Shown here in pieces: positions 6,235 to 13,239 of a stretch of DNA of 17,431 nt. Source of the stretch: Acholeplasmatales bacterium. GTDB lineage: Bacteria > Bacillota_I > Bacilli_A > Izemoplasmatales > Hujiaoplasmataceae. Position numbers and translations under genes: made by a program. How positions within the stretch are numbered: the stretch's first letter is position 1; each line of letters opens with the position of its first letter. The notes beneath the pieces are model-generated. The model searched no databases. It was given only the letters and a program-made list of their open reading frames with translations, and had not been told where the DNA came from. Where the stretch lies: contig DMTN01000045.1 in the NCBI GenBank assembly GCA_003477305.1, forward strand, positions 8,090-25,520. Direction: 5' to 3'.

Positions 6235-6325
6235 TGGCGGAGAAGGGGGGATTCGAACCCCCGCACCGTTTTACCGATCTACTAGCTTTCCAAGCCAGCC
6301 CCTTCAGCCACTTGGGTACTTCTCC
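6235..6325 (-). tRNA. tRNA-Ser (anticodon GGA)
   Basis: The gene has 91 bases including an encoded CCA end (6235-6237). The acceptor stem is GGAGAAG / CTTCTCC with discriminator G. The anticodon stem CTGGC / GCTAG encloses the loop TTGGAAA, giving anticodon GGA (reads UCC and UCU). The long variable arm is typical of serine tRNAs, and the T arm is GGGGG-TTCGAAT-CCCCC. It has its own promoter and terminator. The AT-richer accessory region begins just beyond its 3' end. Confidence 0.97.
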
Positions 6326-6329
6326 GTGG

Positions 6330-6385
6330 GGACGAACAGTCCGTTCGTCCTAAATCATTGTAACATTTCACTCCCCGTTTGACAA
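6330..6385 (-). promoter_or_regulatory. Promoter and 5' leader hairpin of tRNA-Ser(GGA)
   Basis: The minus strand has TTGTCA (6380-6385), 17 bases, then TACAAT (6357-6362). Transcription should start near 6350. The leader then begins directly with an 8-bp hairpin, GGACGAAC / GTTCGTCC (6343-6350 with 6330-6337, 5-base loop), four bases before the tRNA 5' end. The hairpin may protect the precursor or guide RNase P. Confidence 0.65.
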
Positions 6386-6414
6386 CAAGTTTTCCCTTTC
6401 ATCGCCCGGGAAAG

Positions 6415-6437
6415 AAAATGCCGCCTTTCGACGACAT
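6415..6437 (-). terminator. Terminator of tRNA-Ser(GCU)
   Basis: On the minus strand ATGTCGTC pairs with GGCGGCAT (two G-U pairs) around a GAAA tetraloop, followed by TTTTC. It starts 14 bases after the tRNA end. Confidence 0.55.
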
Positions 6438-6450
6438 CGATAAACAAAAC

Positions 6451-6541
6451 TGGCGGAGTAAGAGAGATTTGAACTCTCGCGCCGGAATCCCGACCTACGC
6501 CCTTAGCAGGGGCGCCTCTTCGACCACTTGAGTATTACTCC
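6451..6541 (-). tRNA. tRNA-Ser (anticodon GCU)
   Basis: The gene has 91 bases including the encoded CCA (6451-6453). The acceptor stem is GGAGTAA / TTACTCC. The anticodon stem CGCCC / GGGCG encloses the loop CTGCTAA, anticodon GCU (reads AGC and AGU). The T arm is GAGAG-TTCAAAT-CTCTC and the long variable arm marks it as a serine tRNA. It is transcribed from a promoter nested in the terminator of the upstream membrane protein gene. Confidence 0.97.
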
Positions 6542-6544
6542 AAT

Positions 6545-6589
6545 AAAAACAGTCGGCCCTATTATGATACCTTACTTCGGGCCGACTGT
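6545..6589 (-). terminator. Terminator of the six-TM protein gene
   Basis: A perfect 11-bp stem (6579-6589 with 6549-6559, ACAGTCGGCCC / GGGCCGACTGT on the minus strand) with a 19-base loop is followed by TTTTTATT. It starts about 9 bases after the stop at 6598 and contains the tRNA-Ser(GCU) promoter. Confidence 0.75.
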
Positions 6590-6592
6590 CAA
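6564..6592 (-). promoter_or_regulatory. Promoter of tRNA-Ser(GCU), nested in a terminator
   Basis: The minus strand has TTGACA (6587-6592), 17 bases, then TATCAT (6564-6569). The -35 runs into the left arm of the terminator stem, the -10 lies in its loop, and the start point falls in the right arm, about 15 bases before the tRNA. Confidence 0.7.
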
Positions 6593-6597
6593 CGAAA

Positions 6598-7269
6598 TCA
6601 GTTGATGTAGGTTTCCTTGGCTTCCGCCTCGGGCTGAGGCTGCGGCTTCGGAAGTTCCTTCTCGACGGGAGCGCTTTTTCCCTTCTGCTCCTGCAGCGAT
6701 TTGGACTGCTGGCGATAGAGGCGGTAGCCGCCGTAGCCGTCATAACCGAGATAGAGACCACCGGAAACCGAGACGAAGAGGATCAGCCAGCCGAGCGTGC
6801 GGAGGATGATGTCGCCGGTCGAGGTGAGGGCGAGGACGAACAGTCCGGCGCCGAGCGTGACGCAGATCAGGTGGAACCAGAACTTGAGGGCTTCGCTGCG
6901 TTCCGCGAAGAAGTAGAGCGAGACCATGTAGATGAAGCCCCTCACATAGAAGAACACCGCGAGCAGGTAGGCATACATGCCCTGCCAGAACGGATCGCCG
7001 GAAAGACCGGAGAAGGCGACGTAGATCATCAACCCGCCCATGATCGTGTCGAACACGATTTCAAAGAGGTTGATGGTCCGCAAAACTTCTTTCGACAGGG
7101 ATTTCAACAGCGGATAGATGCGCAGAAGCGAGAACAACACGATCGCGATGCCGGTCGTCGCATAGACGACTTCGACCTCGTTGATCTTGACGAGGATGCC
7201 GGCGGCGATCAGGATCGCCGCGAGGAGCCACTTGAGTGCCCAGCCGTAACCCATTATCTTTTTATTCAT
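6598..7269 (-). CDS. Six-TM membrane protein (HdeD/DUF308-like topology)
   Basis: This protein has 223 residues with TM segments at about 7-27, 34-55, 65-86, 97-121, 130-150 and 155-178. A hydrophilic tail rich in Q, K, E and P (186-223) should face the cytoplasm. Length and six evenly spaced helices with short loops recall HdeD/DUF308 proteins, but no diagnostic motif is clear, so the function is unknown. AAGGGGG lies about 11 bases before the ATG. A predicted promoter lies in the gap after the diguanylate cyclase gene. No terminator is seen there, so partial read-through from the cyclase gene is possible. A strong terminator follows the stop. Confidence 0.75.
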   Translation of the reverse strand: MNKKIMGYGWALKWLLAAILIAAGILVKINEVEVVYATTGIAIVLFSLLRIYPLLKSLSKEVLRTINLFEIVFDTIMGGLMIYVAFSGLSGDPFWQGMYAYLLAVFFYVRGFIYMVSLYFFAERSEALKFWFHLICVTLGAGLFVLALTSTGDIILRTLGWLILFVSVSGGLYLGYDGYGGYRLYRQQSKSLQEQKGKSAPVEKELPKPQPQPEAEAKETYIN

Positions 7270-7319
7270 ATCGTTGAAACCCCCTTTTGTTCGGCTCCGT
7301 ACGGGCCGTTTCTGTCTTT

Positions 7320-7347
7320 ATTATATCGCATTTGCATCGTAAAACAA
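7320..7347 (-). promoter_or_regulatory. Promoter of the six-TM protein gene
   Basis: The minus strand has TTGTTT (7342-7347), 16 bases, then a perfect TATAAT (7320-7325). The leader to the ATG is about 45 bases and contains a CGGC...GCCG inverted repeat around the palindrome CCGTACGG. Confidence 0.55.
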
Positions 7348-7359
7348 GAGAGCGTGCCT

Positions 7360-8958
7360 TTATTTAAGATCTGGAGAATAGCTGACCGCATTCTTTCCGG
7401 CCGTCTTCGAAAGATACATCGCGTCATCAGCTTCCTTGATGTAGCGTTCGAGCGGCTTGTTCACCGGTCCCTTCGAACCGGCGACGCCGAACGATCCGGT
7501 GATCTTGATATTCCGCCGTTGATACAGGAAGGCATGGTTCGCGATCGCCTCGCAGACTTTCTCGTCGAGGATCCGCGCTTCGGCTTCGATCACGTTCTTG
7601 CGGAAGATGATGAATTCCTCGCCGCCGTAGCGCGCGAAGATGTCTTCCGGACCCAGCACGCCGACGAGGAGTTTCGCCATCTGCGCGAGGATCGAGTCGC
7701 CGGCCTGGTGGCCGTAGATGTCGTTCACGCCTTTGAAATCGTCGAGGTCGAACATCAGGACCCGGACGTTTTCCCGGTTCGCCACGGCTTCGTCGAAGGC
7801 TATCGTCGCCTTCCGGAAGAAATAGCGGCGGTTGTAGATCTTCGTCAGTTCGTCATAGGCCGCCATTTGTTCCATCCGGCGCATCTCGTCTTTGTGGGAG
7901 GTGATGTCCTGGTACACGGCAAAATATCCGGTCGGCTTCTTCTTCGACTTTCCGAGGTTGGTGAGGATGACGCGGTAGGTGCGGAGCTTGCCTTCGAAGG
8001 ACAGTTCGGTCTCGCAGTCGTGTCCGGCGAACAGTTCCTTGGCGACGGCGCCTTCGTCCTTGTGCAGGAAGGCGAGGTCGTAATGGTCGTCGGGACCGCG
8101 GGTGATCTTCGCGAAAAGCCGTTCCGCGGCCGGGTTCAACATCACGACGTTCTGGTCGTCGTCCAAAATCACTGTCGGGCTCTCCGATTTGCGGAAGAGT
8201 TCTGAGTAGGCGGTCGGGATCAGATCGAACATCTCGTACTTAAAGAGGGCGAGGAAGGCCAGAAGCGGGATCACGTTGACGGCGAGCGCGGCGACGTTGA
8301 TGAGCGGCGTGGTCCGTTGGAGAAAGGTGAGCGTGAGGATTCCGATGGCGAAGAGCGAGTCGATGAAGAGGAGCCGCGCCCGTCCCTTCGCGATGCCTTC
8401 CTTGCGAGCCGTCAGTTTCCCGAAATGGACTGCGGCGAAGATCGCGAGGAAAAGCGAATAGCCCATTAGGACATAGTAGAAGATACCCTTTTCGAAGTGG
8501 ATCCCGACGAACCCGTTGAACGTGCTGTTCAGATAAATCGCGACTTCGTGACCCGTGAAGAAAAGCAGACGCCACCACTCCTGACCGACCGCGTTGTCCC
8601 AGGGATAGAAGAGAAGGGCGATCATCGCGAGAGCGGGGATCGCCCCGATCACAAGCGCTTTGGAGAGTCTGGACAACCGCGTACCATGATACTGCTGTTT
8701 CGAGATCAGATACCATAAGGGCATCATGAAGGAAATGGCGAAGTATCCGACGCTCGTGTAGAGGATCATCGTTCGTTCGGAGTCGGAGAGCAGATAGCCG
8801 GCGTAGCAGGCTGAATAGACGGTGTTCGTAATCGCGTAAACCCCGAGCAGCTTGAGCCCGAGCAGGCGTTCCTTGCGGGTGAAGATGTAGACCGCGCAGA
8901 CCCCGAGGAGCATCGCCACGGCGATGATCACGGCGGCGAGGGCAAAATCCAATCGCAT
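7360..8958 (-). CDS. Membrane diguanylate cyclase (7TM - PAS - GGDEF)
   Basis: This protein would make cyclic di-GMP from two GTP at the membrane. Of 532 residues, about 4-240 form seven TM segments like the N-terminal 7TM sensor of histidine kinases (HisKA_7TM type). Residues about 250-355 form a PAS domain (ESPTVILDDDQNVVMLNPAAERLF at its start, QDITSHKDE at its end), and about 365-530 a GGDEF domain. The active-site loop is G445-GEEF, with the metal-binding FDLDDFKGVND at 403-413 and GHQAGD at 416-421. All key residues for synthesis are present. The position of the inhibitory RxxD site reads GPED (436-439), so the usual product-inhibition Arg is missing. AGGAAACG precedes the ATG. It lies 48 bases after tex with no terminator between, so the two are probably co-transcribed. 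No EAL domain is present. Confidence 0.92.
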   Translation of the reverse strand: MRLDFALAAVIIAVAMLLGVCAVYIFTRKERLLGLKLLGVYAITNTVYSACYAGYLLSDSERTMILYTSVGYFAISFMMPLWYLISKQQYHGTRLSRLSKALVIGAIPALAMIALLFYPWDNAVGQEWWRLLFFTGHEVAIYLNSTFNGFVGIHFEKGIFYYVLMGYSLFLAIFAAVHFGKLTARKEGIAKGRARLLFIDSLFAIGILTLTFLQRTTPLINVAALAVNVIPLLAFLALFKYEMFDLIPTAYSELFRKSESPTVILDDDQNVVMLNPAAERLFAKITRGPDDHYDLAFLHKDEGAVAKELFAGHDCETELSFEGKLRTYRVILTNLGKSKKKPTGYFAVYQDITSHKDEMRRMEQMAAYDELTKIYNRRYFFRKATIAFDEAVANRENVRVLMFDLDDFKGVNDIYGHQAGDSILAQMAKLLVGVLGPEDIFARYGGEEFIIFRKNVIEAEARILDEKVCEAIANHAFLYQRRNIKITGSFGVAGSKGPVNKPLERYIKEADDAMYLSKTAGKNAVSYSPDLK

Positions 8959-8978
8959 CGTTTCCTCAACCCCTTTCC

Positions 8979-9000
8979 ACGCGCGTTCGCAAACGCGCGT
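8979..9000. repeat. Intercistronic hairpin between tex and the cyclase gene
   Basis: A perfect 9-bp stem, ACGCGCGTT / AACGCGCGT, closes a 4-base loop (8988-8991). No T run follows on the minus strand. It begins just after the tex stop and could shape message stability or cause partial termination. Confidence 0.6.
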
Positions 9001-9006
9001 CTCGGA

Positions 9007-11211
9007 TTACTTGTCTTGGAAGGTGTCGCCCTTTTCGGGCGGCAGCATCGTCAGTTGCAAGCGATGGCGTTCGAGATCGACGCCGGTCACCCAGATTTTG
9101 ACGATGTCGCCGACACTGACCACCTCGAGCGGGTGCTTGATGTAGCGTTTCACCATCTTCGAGATGTGGACGAGGCCGGCTTCCTTGATCCCGCAGTCGA
9201 TGAACGCGCCGAAATCGACGACGTTTCGCACCGTGCCCTGCAGTTCCATGCCGGGCTTGAGATCGTCGAGTTTCAACAAGTCGCTCTTCAGGAGCGGCTG
9301 GGGATACCGGTCGCGCGGGTCGCGCGTCGGTGATGCAAATGCATCGAGCAGATCTTCGACGGTGATCAGGTTGAGGTTCAGGTCGGCCGCGAGCTGCTTG
9401 CGGTCGGCAAGGGCGATCTTCGCTTTGGTTTCATCGGAACCGATTTCGGCAGGCTGGATGTCGAGCTTCTTGAGGACCGCGAGGGCGGTCTCGTAGGATT
9501 CGGGATGGATCGGGGTCTTGTCGAGCGGATTGTCGGAATCGGGGATGCGGAGGAAGCCGACGGCCTGTTCGAACGCCTTCGGTCCGAGTTTCGGAACCTT
9601 CTTCAGGCCTTCGCGGTCGCTAAACGGGCCGCTTGCCTCGCGGTATTTGACGATGTTCGTCGCGACCGTCGCATTCAACCCGGACACATATTTGAGCAGC
9701 GAAGCGGAGGCGGTGTTGGCGTTCACGCCGACTTCGTTCACGGCGGAGCCGACGACGAAGTCGAGCTGATCGGACAATTTCGCCTCGGAGACGTCGTGCT
9801 GGTACTGGCCGACGCCGATCGCCTGCGGATCGATCTTGACGAGTTCGGAAAGCGGGTCCTGCATGCGGCGGGCGATACTGACGGCGGAGCGTTCCTCGAC
9901 GGCGAAGTCGGGGAATTCTTCCCTTGCGACGTCGCCGGCGGAATAGACGGAAGCGCCGGCTTCGCTGACGATCACGTAGAACACCGGTTTCTTGAGTTCC
10001 TTGATGACTTCGACGATGAACGCTTCCGTTTCGCGGGAAGCGGTGCCGTTGCCGATGGCGATGACGTCGACGTTGTACTTCGAGACGACCATCCGGATTT
10101 CGTTCTTCGCGTCTTCGATCTGTTTCGGATTGATTTTCTGGCCGATGTAGGCTTCGTGCGGATGCACGACGCCTTTGGCCTTGAAGGTCCCGAACGGATC
10201 GACGACCGCGTACTTGCATCCGGTGCGGTAGGCCGGGTCGACGCCGAGGACGGTCTTGCCCTTCATCGGCGGTTGGAGCAACAGGCTCCGCAGGTTTTCG
10301 GCGAACAGCTTGATCGCCTGGTCTTCGGCCTTCTCGGTCATTTCGCTTCTGAGTTCGCGCTCGATCGCCGGGGCGATCAGACGCTTGTAGGCGTCTTTGA
10401 TCGAACCCTTGACGAGATCGTTGACCGGCGAGCGGCGCCCGCCGATGATTTCCTGTTCGAGATGGAGATGGACGTCTTCGATGTCGATCGTGGCATCGGT
10501 CGAGATGACCTTTTCGTCCTCGGCGCGGTTGACCGCGAGGATCCGGTGCGGCTTCACCTGCTTGAGCGGTTCCTGATAGTCGTAATAGTTCTTGTAGACC
10601 TGGAGATCGTCCTTCGCGTCCTTCTTGATCTTGGTGACGAGGACGCCTTTGTTCCAGGTGAAGTCGCGGATCCACTTGCGGTGCGCGGCGTTGTCCGAAA
10701 TCGTTTCGGCGATGATGTAGCCGGCGCCTTCGAGCGCTTCCTTGACGGTTGTGACGGACTCGTTCAAAAACGGCGCGGCGAGCGCTTCGGGGGTCGTTTC
10801 CTTCGGGAAGGCGAGGATCGCCTTCGCGAGCGGCTCGAGACCCTTCGCGATCGCGTCGGTGGCCTTCGTTTTCTTCTTTTCCTTGAACGGACGGTAGATG
10901 TCCTCGAGATCGACGAGCTTGACGGCCTCGGCGATCTTGACTTTCAGTTCCTCGGTGAGCAGTCCCTTTTCGTCGATCAAACGGCTGATGTCGTCCTTGC
11001 GCTTCTGCAGCGAGACGCCATACTCGTATTCCTTCTCGATCGTGCGGATCTGTTCCTCGTCGAGCGCGCCCGTGACTTCCTTGCGGTAACGCGCGATGAA
11101 GGGGACGGTGTTGCCCTCCGTCAAAAGCCCGAGGACACTCTTGACCTGATCGGGTTTGATCTTGAGATCGCCGGCGACGCGGGCGATCAAAGCATCGTTG
11201 ATATATTCCAT
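9007..11211 (-). CDS. tex: Tex-family RNA-binding transcription accessory protein
   Basis: This full-length protein of 734 residues matches the usual Tex size. The helical Tex N-terminal region (about 1-200, with NTVPFIARYRKE and LEDIYRPFKEKKKTKA) leads into a YqgF/RNase-H-like domain (about 318-450; VLGVDPAYRTGCK and GNGTASRE). A tandem helix-hairpin-helix region (about 500-560; KYVSGLNATVATNIV and KVPKLGPKAFEQAVGF) and a C-terminal S1 domain (about 651-723; GTVRNVVDFGAFIDCG) follow. Tex and its relative Spt6 bind nucleic acid and act in transcription and RNA handling in the cytoplasm; the exact role in Gram-positives is not settled. AAAGGTG precedes the ATG by five bases. It probably shares a transcript with the downstream cyclase gene. 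A very long open frame on the opposite strand (9505-11343) is a product of its GC-rich codons. Confidence 0.97.
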   Translation of the reverse strand: MEYINDALIARVAGDLKIKPDQVKSVLGLLTEGNTVPFIARYRKEVTGALDEEQIRTIEKEYEYGVSLQKRKDDISRLIDEKGLLTEELKVKIAEAVKLVDLEDIYRPFKEKKKTKATDAIAKGLEPLAKAILAFPKETTPEALAAPFLNESVTTVKEALEGAGYIIAETISDNAAHRKWIRDFTWNKGVLVTKIKKDAKDDLQVYKNYYDYQEPLKQVKPHRILAVNRAEDEKVISTDATIDIEDVHLHLEQEIIGGRRSPVNDLVKGSIKDAYKRLIAPAIERELRSEMTEKAEDQAIKLFAENLRSLLLQPPMKGKTVLGVDPAYRTGCKYAVVDPFGTFKAKGVVHPHEAYIGQKINPKQIEDAKNEIRMVVSKYNVDVIAIGNGTASRETEAFIVEVIKELKKPVFYVIVSEAGASVYSAGDVAREEFPDFAVEERSAVSIARRMQDPLSELVKIDPQAIGVGQYQHDVSEAKLSDQLDFVVGSAVNEVGVNANTASASLLKYVSGLNATVATNIVKYREASGPFSDREGLKKVPKLGPKAFEQAVGFLRIPDSDNPLDKTPIHPESYETALAVLKKLDIQPAEIGSDETKAKIALADRKQLAADLNLNLITVEDLLDAFASPTRDPRDRYPQPLLKSDLLKLDDLKPGMELQGTVRNVVDFGAFIDCGIKEAGLVHISKMVKRYIKHPLEVVSVGDIVKIWVTGVDLERHRLQLTMLPPEKGDTFQDK

Positions 11212-11245
11212 GGATTCACCTTTTTCGAAATGACGTCACATATTA

Positions 11246-11254
11246 TTTATACCA
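11246..11254 (-). promoter_or_regulatory. Extended -10 element upstream of tex
   Basis: The minus strand reads TGGTATAAA, a TGn extended -10, about 35 bases before the tex start. No good -35 is seen at normal spacing. Confidence 0.35.
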
Positions 11255-11283
11255 CATCGGCGCGATTTTGGGGGCAAAAAATG

Positions 11284-11311
11284 AAAAACCCCCGGAGCGG
11301 CGCTCCGGGGG
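11284..11311 (-). terminator. Terminator of the thioredoxin-like protein gene
   Basis: A perfect 10-bp GC stem, CCCCCGGAGC / GCTCCGGGGG, with a 3-base loop is followed on the minus strand by TTTTTCATTTTTTG. It begins 13 bases after the stop at 11325. Confidence 0.92.
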
Positions 11312-11324
11312 ATGTCATCCTCGA

Positions 11325-11846
11325 TCAGTTGAATGGGTCGTAGTCGCCGTTTTTGACGTTCGTCAGCATCGCCAAGACGTCCGTCGAACCGACCGCGACC
11401 TCTTCGAAGTCGCCGTCGTTGACGACGACGAGCATCGGCGTGCGCAGCGAACTCTCGTAAATCGCGCCGAGGAAATCATCGCGATCGCCGTCGGCCGCTT
11501 CGGTGATCTCCGTGGTGTTCACGAAGAACACGACGGTATCGTTTTTATTGATGCGCGAAACGAGGCGGAGCGCGTCCTTCTGGATCGTGGAGCAGCTCGG
11601 GCATTCGTCGTTATAGAAATAGATGATGTAATCCTGCAATGGTTCGCTATCGGCGTCCACTTGCGAAAGGATGTCGTCGTATTGGGTGATGTGCGTATAA
11701 TCGTCGTAACTGCCGACCGTGACGGAGAGGTCGTAGAGGAACGCGGCCAGAACGATCACGAGCACCGCTCCGATGACCCCGACGATGATCTTGAGAAGCA
11801 TCATTTCACTGCTTTGTTTCTTGAATCCCTTTGCGTATGTCGCCAT
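11325..11846 (-). CDS. Membrane-anchored thioredoxin-like protein (CPSC)
   Basis: The start at 11846 is chosen for the GGGGTG seven bases upstream; it gives 173 residues. A short basic N-terminus is followed by one TM helix (about 16-39) and an extracytoplasmic thioredoxin fold. Strand YIIYFYND leads to C82-P-S-C85, and the putative cis-proline is P137 in LRTPMLVVV, after which come the last strands and helix. A CxxC plus cis-Pro layout indicates thiol-disulfide exchange at the outer face of the membrane, but the CPSC pair is not one of the classic family signatures and the partner is unknown. The gene has its own promoter and a strong terminator, so it is a single-gene unit between acpS and tex. 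A 23-residue upstream extension of the frame overlaps the promoter and is rejected. Confidence 0.8.
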   Translation of the reverse strand: MATYAKGFKKQSSEMMLLKIIVGVIGAVLVIVLAAFLYDLSVTVGSYDDYTHITQYDDILSQVDADSEPLQDYIIYFYNDECPSCSTIQKDALRLVSRINKNDTVVFFVNTTEITEAADGDRDDFLGAIYESSLRTPMLVVVNDGDFEEVAVGSTDVLAMLTNVKNGDYDPFN

Positions 11847-11880
11847 TTCAGTCACCCCAGAATATAGATTAGCATGTATA

Positions 11881-11909
11881 ATAATACATTTTTTGAAGCG
11901 CTTTTGCAA
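11881..11909 (-). promoter_or_regulatory. Promoter of the thioredoxin-like protein gene
   Basis: The minus strand has TTGCAA (11904-11909), 17 bases, then TATTAT (11881-11886). The spacer contains AAGCGCTT, the inner core of a CcpA cre site, but the outer bases do not match. Confidence 0.6.
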
Positions 11910-11927
11910 GCACAACTTTCGTCCAAC

Positions 11928-11959
11928 AAAAAAACCTCAAAAATCAGTCGGATTCGAGG
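11928..11959 (-). terminator. Terminator overlapping the end of acpS
   Basis: CCTCGAA (11953-11959) pairs with TTTGAGG (11935-11941, one G-T pair) and is followed on the minus strand by seven T. The stem's left arm lies in the last codons of acpS. This would end the hprK-to-acpS transcript. Confidence 0.55.
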
Positions 11960-12285
11960 ACGCAGAGTCCGACCGCGACGTCGGCCTCGTGCGAGATCGA
12001 AAGCCATACGCGCAAGAGCGGGAATTGCCCGCTTGCGAGATACGGTCGCCCGTTGACGTCGTTCGCGATCTCGATCAAGGGCATCGACTTGACCGACAGG
12101 CCGGTCGGCGACGCCTTGATGATGGCTTCCTTGACGGCGAAGCGGCCGGCGAGGAATTCGTGCTTGCGCGCCGCGATCCCGAAGGATTGATAGGTCAAAA
12201 GTTCGGCGGGCGACAGGACGTGTTCCGGCGCGATCTTGGAAAAGCGCTCGACCTTGGCGACGTCGACGCCGATCCCGCGGATCAC
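11944..12285 (-). CDS. acpS: Holo-[acyl-carrier-protein] synthase
   Basis: AcpS moves the 4'-phosphopantetheine arm of coenzyme A onto a serine of acyl carrier protein, activating it for fatty acid synthesis in the cytoplasm. The 113 residues are close to the usual 115-125. The signature GIGVD8 followed by VERF is at the start, LAGRFAVK52-E53-A is the second metal-binding motif, and the C-terminal SISHEADVAVGLCV is the conserved last strand. The Mg-binding Asp8 and Glu53 are both present. Its ATG overlaps the whiA stop (ATGA), so translation is probably coupled. It is the last gene of the hprK-lgt-trxB-whiA-acpS block. Placement next to whiA is less usual than next to alr, but the identity is clear. 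Confidence 0.95.
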   Translation of the reverse strand: MIRGIGVDVAKVERFSKIAPEHVLSPAELLTYQSFGIAARKHEFLAGRFAVKEAIIKASPTGLSVKSMPLIEIANDVNGRPYLASGQFPLLRVWLSISHEADVAVGLCVLESD

Positions 12286-13235
12286 GGCCGTTCCTCCCGC
12301 TCGAAGGTCAGTTCGTTGAGATAGTTCTTCAAGGCGCGGAACCGGTGGTTGAGCGCCGATTTGGAAATCATGTGGCCGTAGTGTTCGTCGGCCGCATAGC
12401 TGAGTTCATGGAGCGTCGACTCGGGATACTTCTTCCTCAGGAAGATGATCTCTTCGAGGCTTTTCGGCATATCCGTTGGGGACAGCGCCTCGATTCTCGC
12501 GATCACTTCCAGCTGGCGGTTGGCCGCCTCGATCGCCTTCTCTTCGTTGGCGATGTCGCAGTTCATCACGCGGTTGATCGAGTTCGCGAAATCGCGCTTG
12601 ATGCGCGAGTCCTCGAAGCTGAAGAGTTCGTTGGTGGCGCCGGACACGCGCAGAAAGTCGGCGATCTTCTCGGCTTCCTTCACGTACATGATGAAGCCGC
12701 GCTTGTTCTTCGCCGTCTTGGCGTTCAGATCGAAGCCGTTCGCGAGTTTCTTGAGATCCTCCGCAAGCGGCTCGGAGAAGGTCTGGATCTCCATGTGGTA
12801 GGTCGCCGTGGACGGCGAGTTCATCGAGCCGCCGGCGAGAAACGCGCCGCGCAGAAACGCCCGGCGGCAGCACTCTTTGCTCACGAGCTTCTCATCGACG
12901 CCCTGAAAGAAGCGGGCGGACTTGTTCATCAGCGAGAGACCGCTGATGACGTCGTTCACCTTGTCCTCGATCTCGACGATGAAGATGTCGTTTTTCTGGA
13001 GGTTCAGCCGCTTCTTCGTCATCGTCAGCGGTTCGACCTTGTAGAGTTCCTTGAACAGCTTCAGAAACTTCCGGACGACGGCGTTGTTGGTCGTCTGGAA
13101 GGTGAGGATGAGTCCGGTGCTGCGCAGTTCGACCGCGCCGCCGACGTGCAAAAGCGCCGAGAGTTCGGCGCGGGAACAACATTGCAGATCCTTGATGTTG
13201 GCCAGTTCGGCCTTGACGTCGGCGGTAAAGGACAT
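12282..13235 (-). CDS. whiA: WhiA, sporulation/division regulator homologue
   Basis: WhiA is a DNA-binding protein conserved in Gram-positives and linked to division and chromosome segregation. Of 317 residues, the N-terminal part (about 1-200) is a degenerate LAGLIDADG homing-endonuclease fold; AFLRGAFLAGGSMNSP (126-141) is its signature and the acidic nuclease residues are lost, as usual. The C-terminal WhiA-type HTH (about 215-310) begins with SINRVMNCDIANEEKA (219-234). It starts four bases after the trxB stop, with GGAGTG at the end of trxB serving as ribosome site, and overlaps acpS by four bases. In many Firmicutes rapZ and yvcK lie directly in front of whiA; here they are absent and trxB takes that place. 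Confidence 0.97.
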   Translation of the reverse strand: MSFTADVKAELANIKDLQCCSRAELSALLHVGGAVELRSTGLILTFQTTNNAVVRKFLKLFKELYKVEPLTMTKKRLNLQKNDIFIVEIEDKVNDVISGLSLMNKSARFFQGVDEKLVSKECCRRAFLRGAFLAGGSMNSPSTATYHMEIQTFSEPLAEDLKKLANGFDLNAKTAKNKRGFIMYVKEAEKIADFLRVSGATNELFSFEDSRIKRDFANSINRVMNCDIANEEKAIEAANRQLEVIARIEALSPTDMPKSLEEIIFLRKKYPESTLHELSYAADEHYGHMISKSALNHRFRALKNYLNELTFEREERP

Positions 13236-13239
13236 GGAA

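Noticed and set aside
9505..11343. 612-codon open frame on the plus strand
   Set aside because: It is antisense to tex, very rich in D, R, E, V and G, and has no recognisable domain. It arises from the GC-rich third positions of tex. Similar antisense frames at 6871-8205, 12345-13274, 14511-15416 and 15391-16473 are rejected for the same reason.
11890..11905. CcpA cre site in the promoter of the thioredoxin-like gene
   Set aside because: Only the inner AAGCGCTT core matches; the outer conserved bases differ on both sides.
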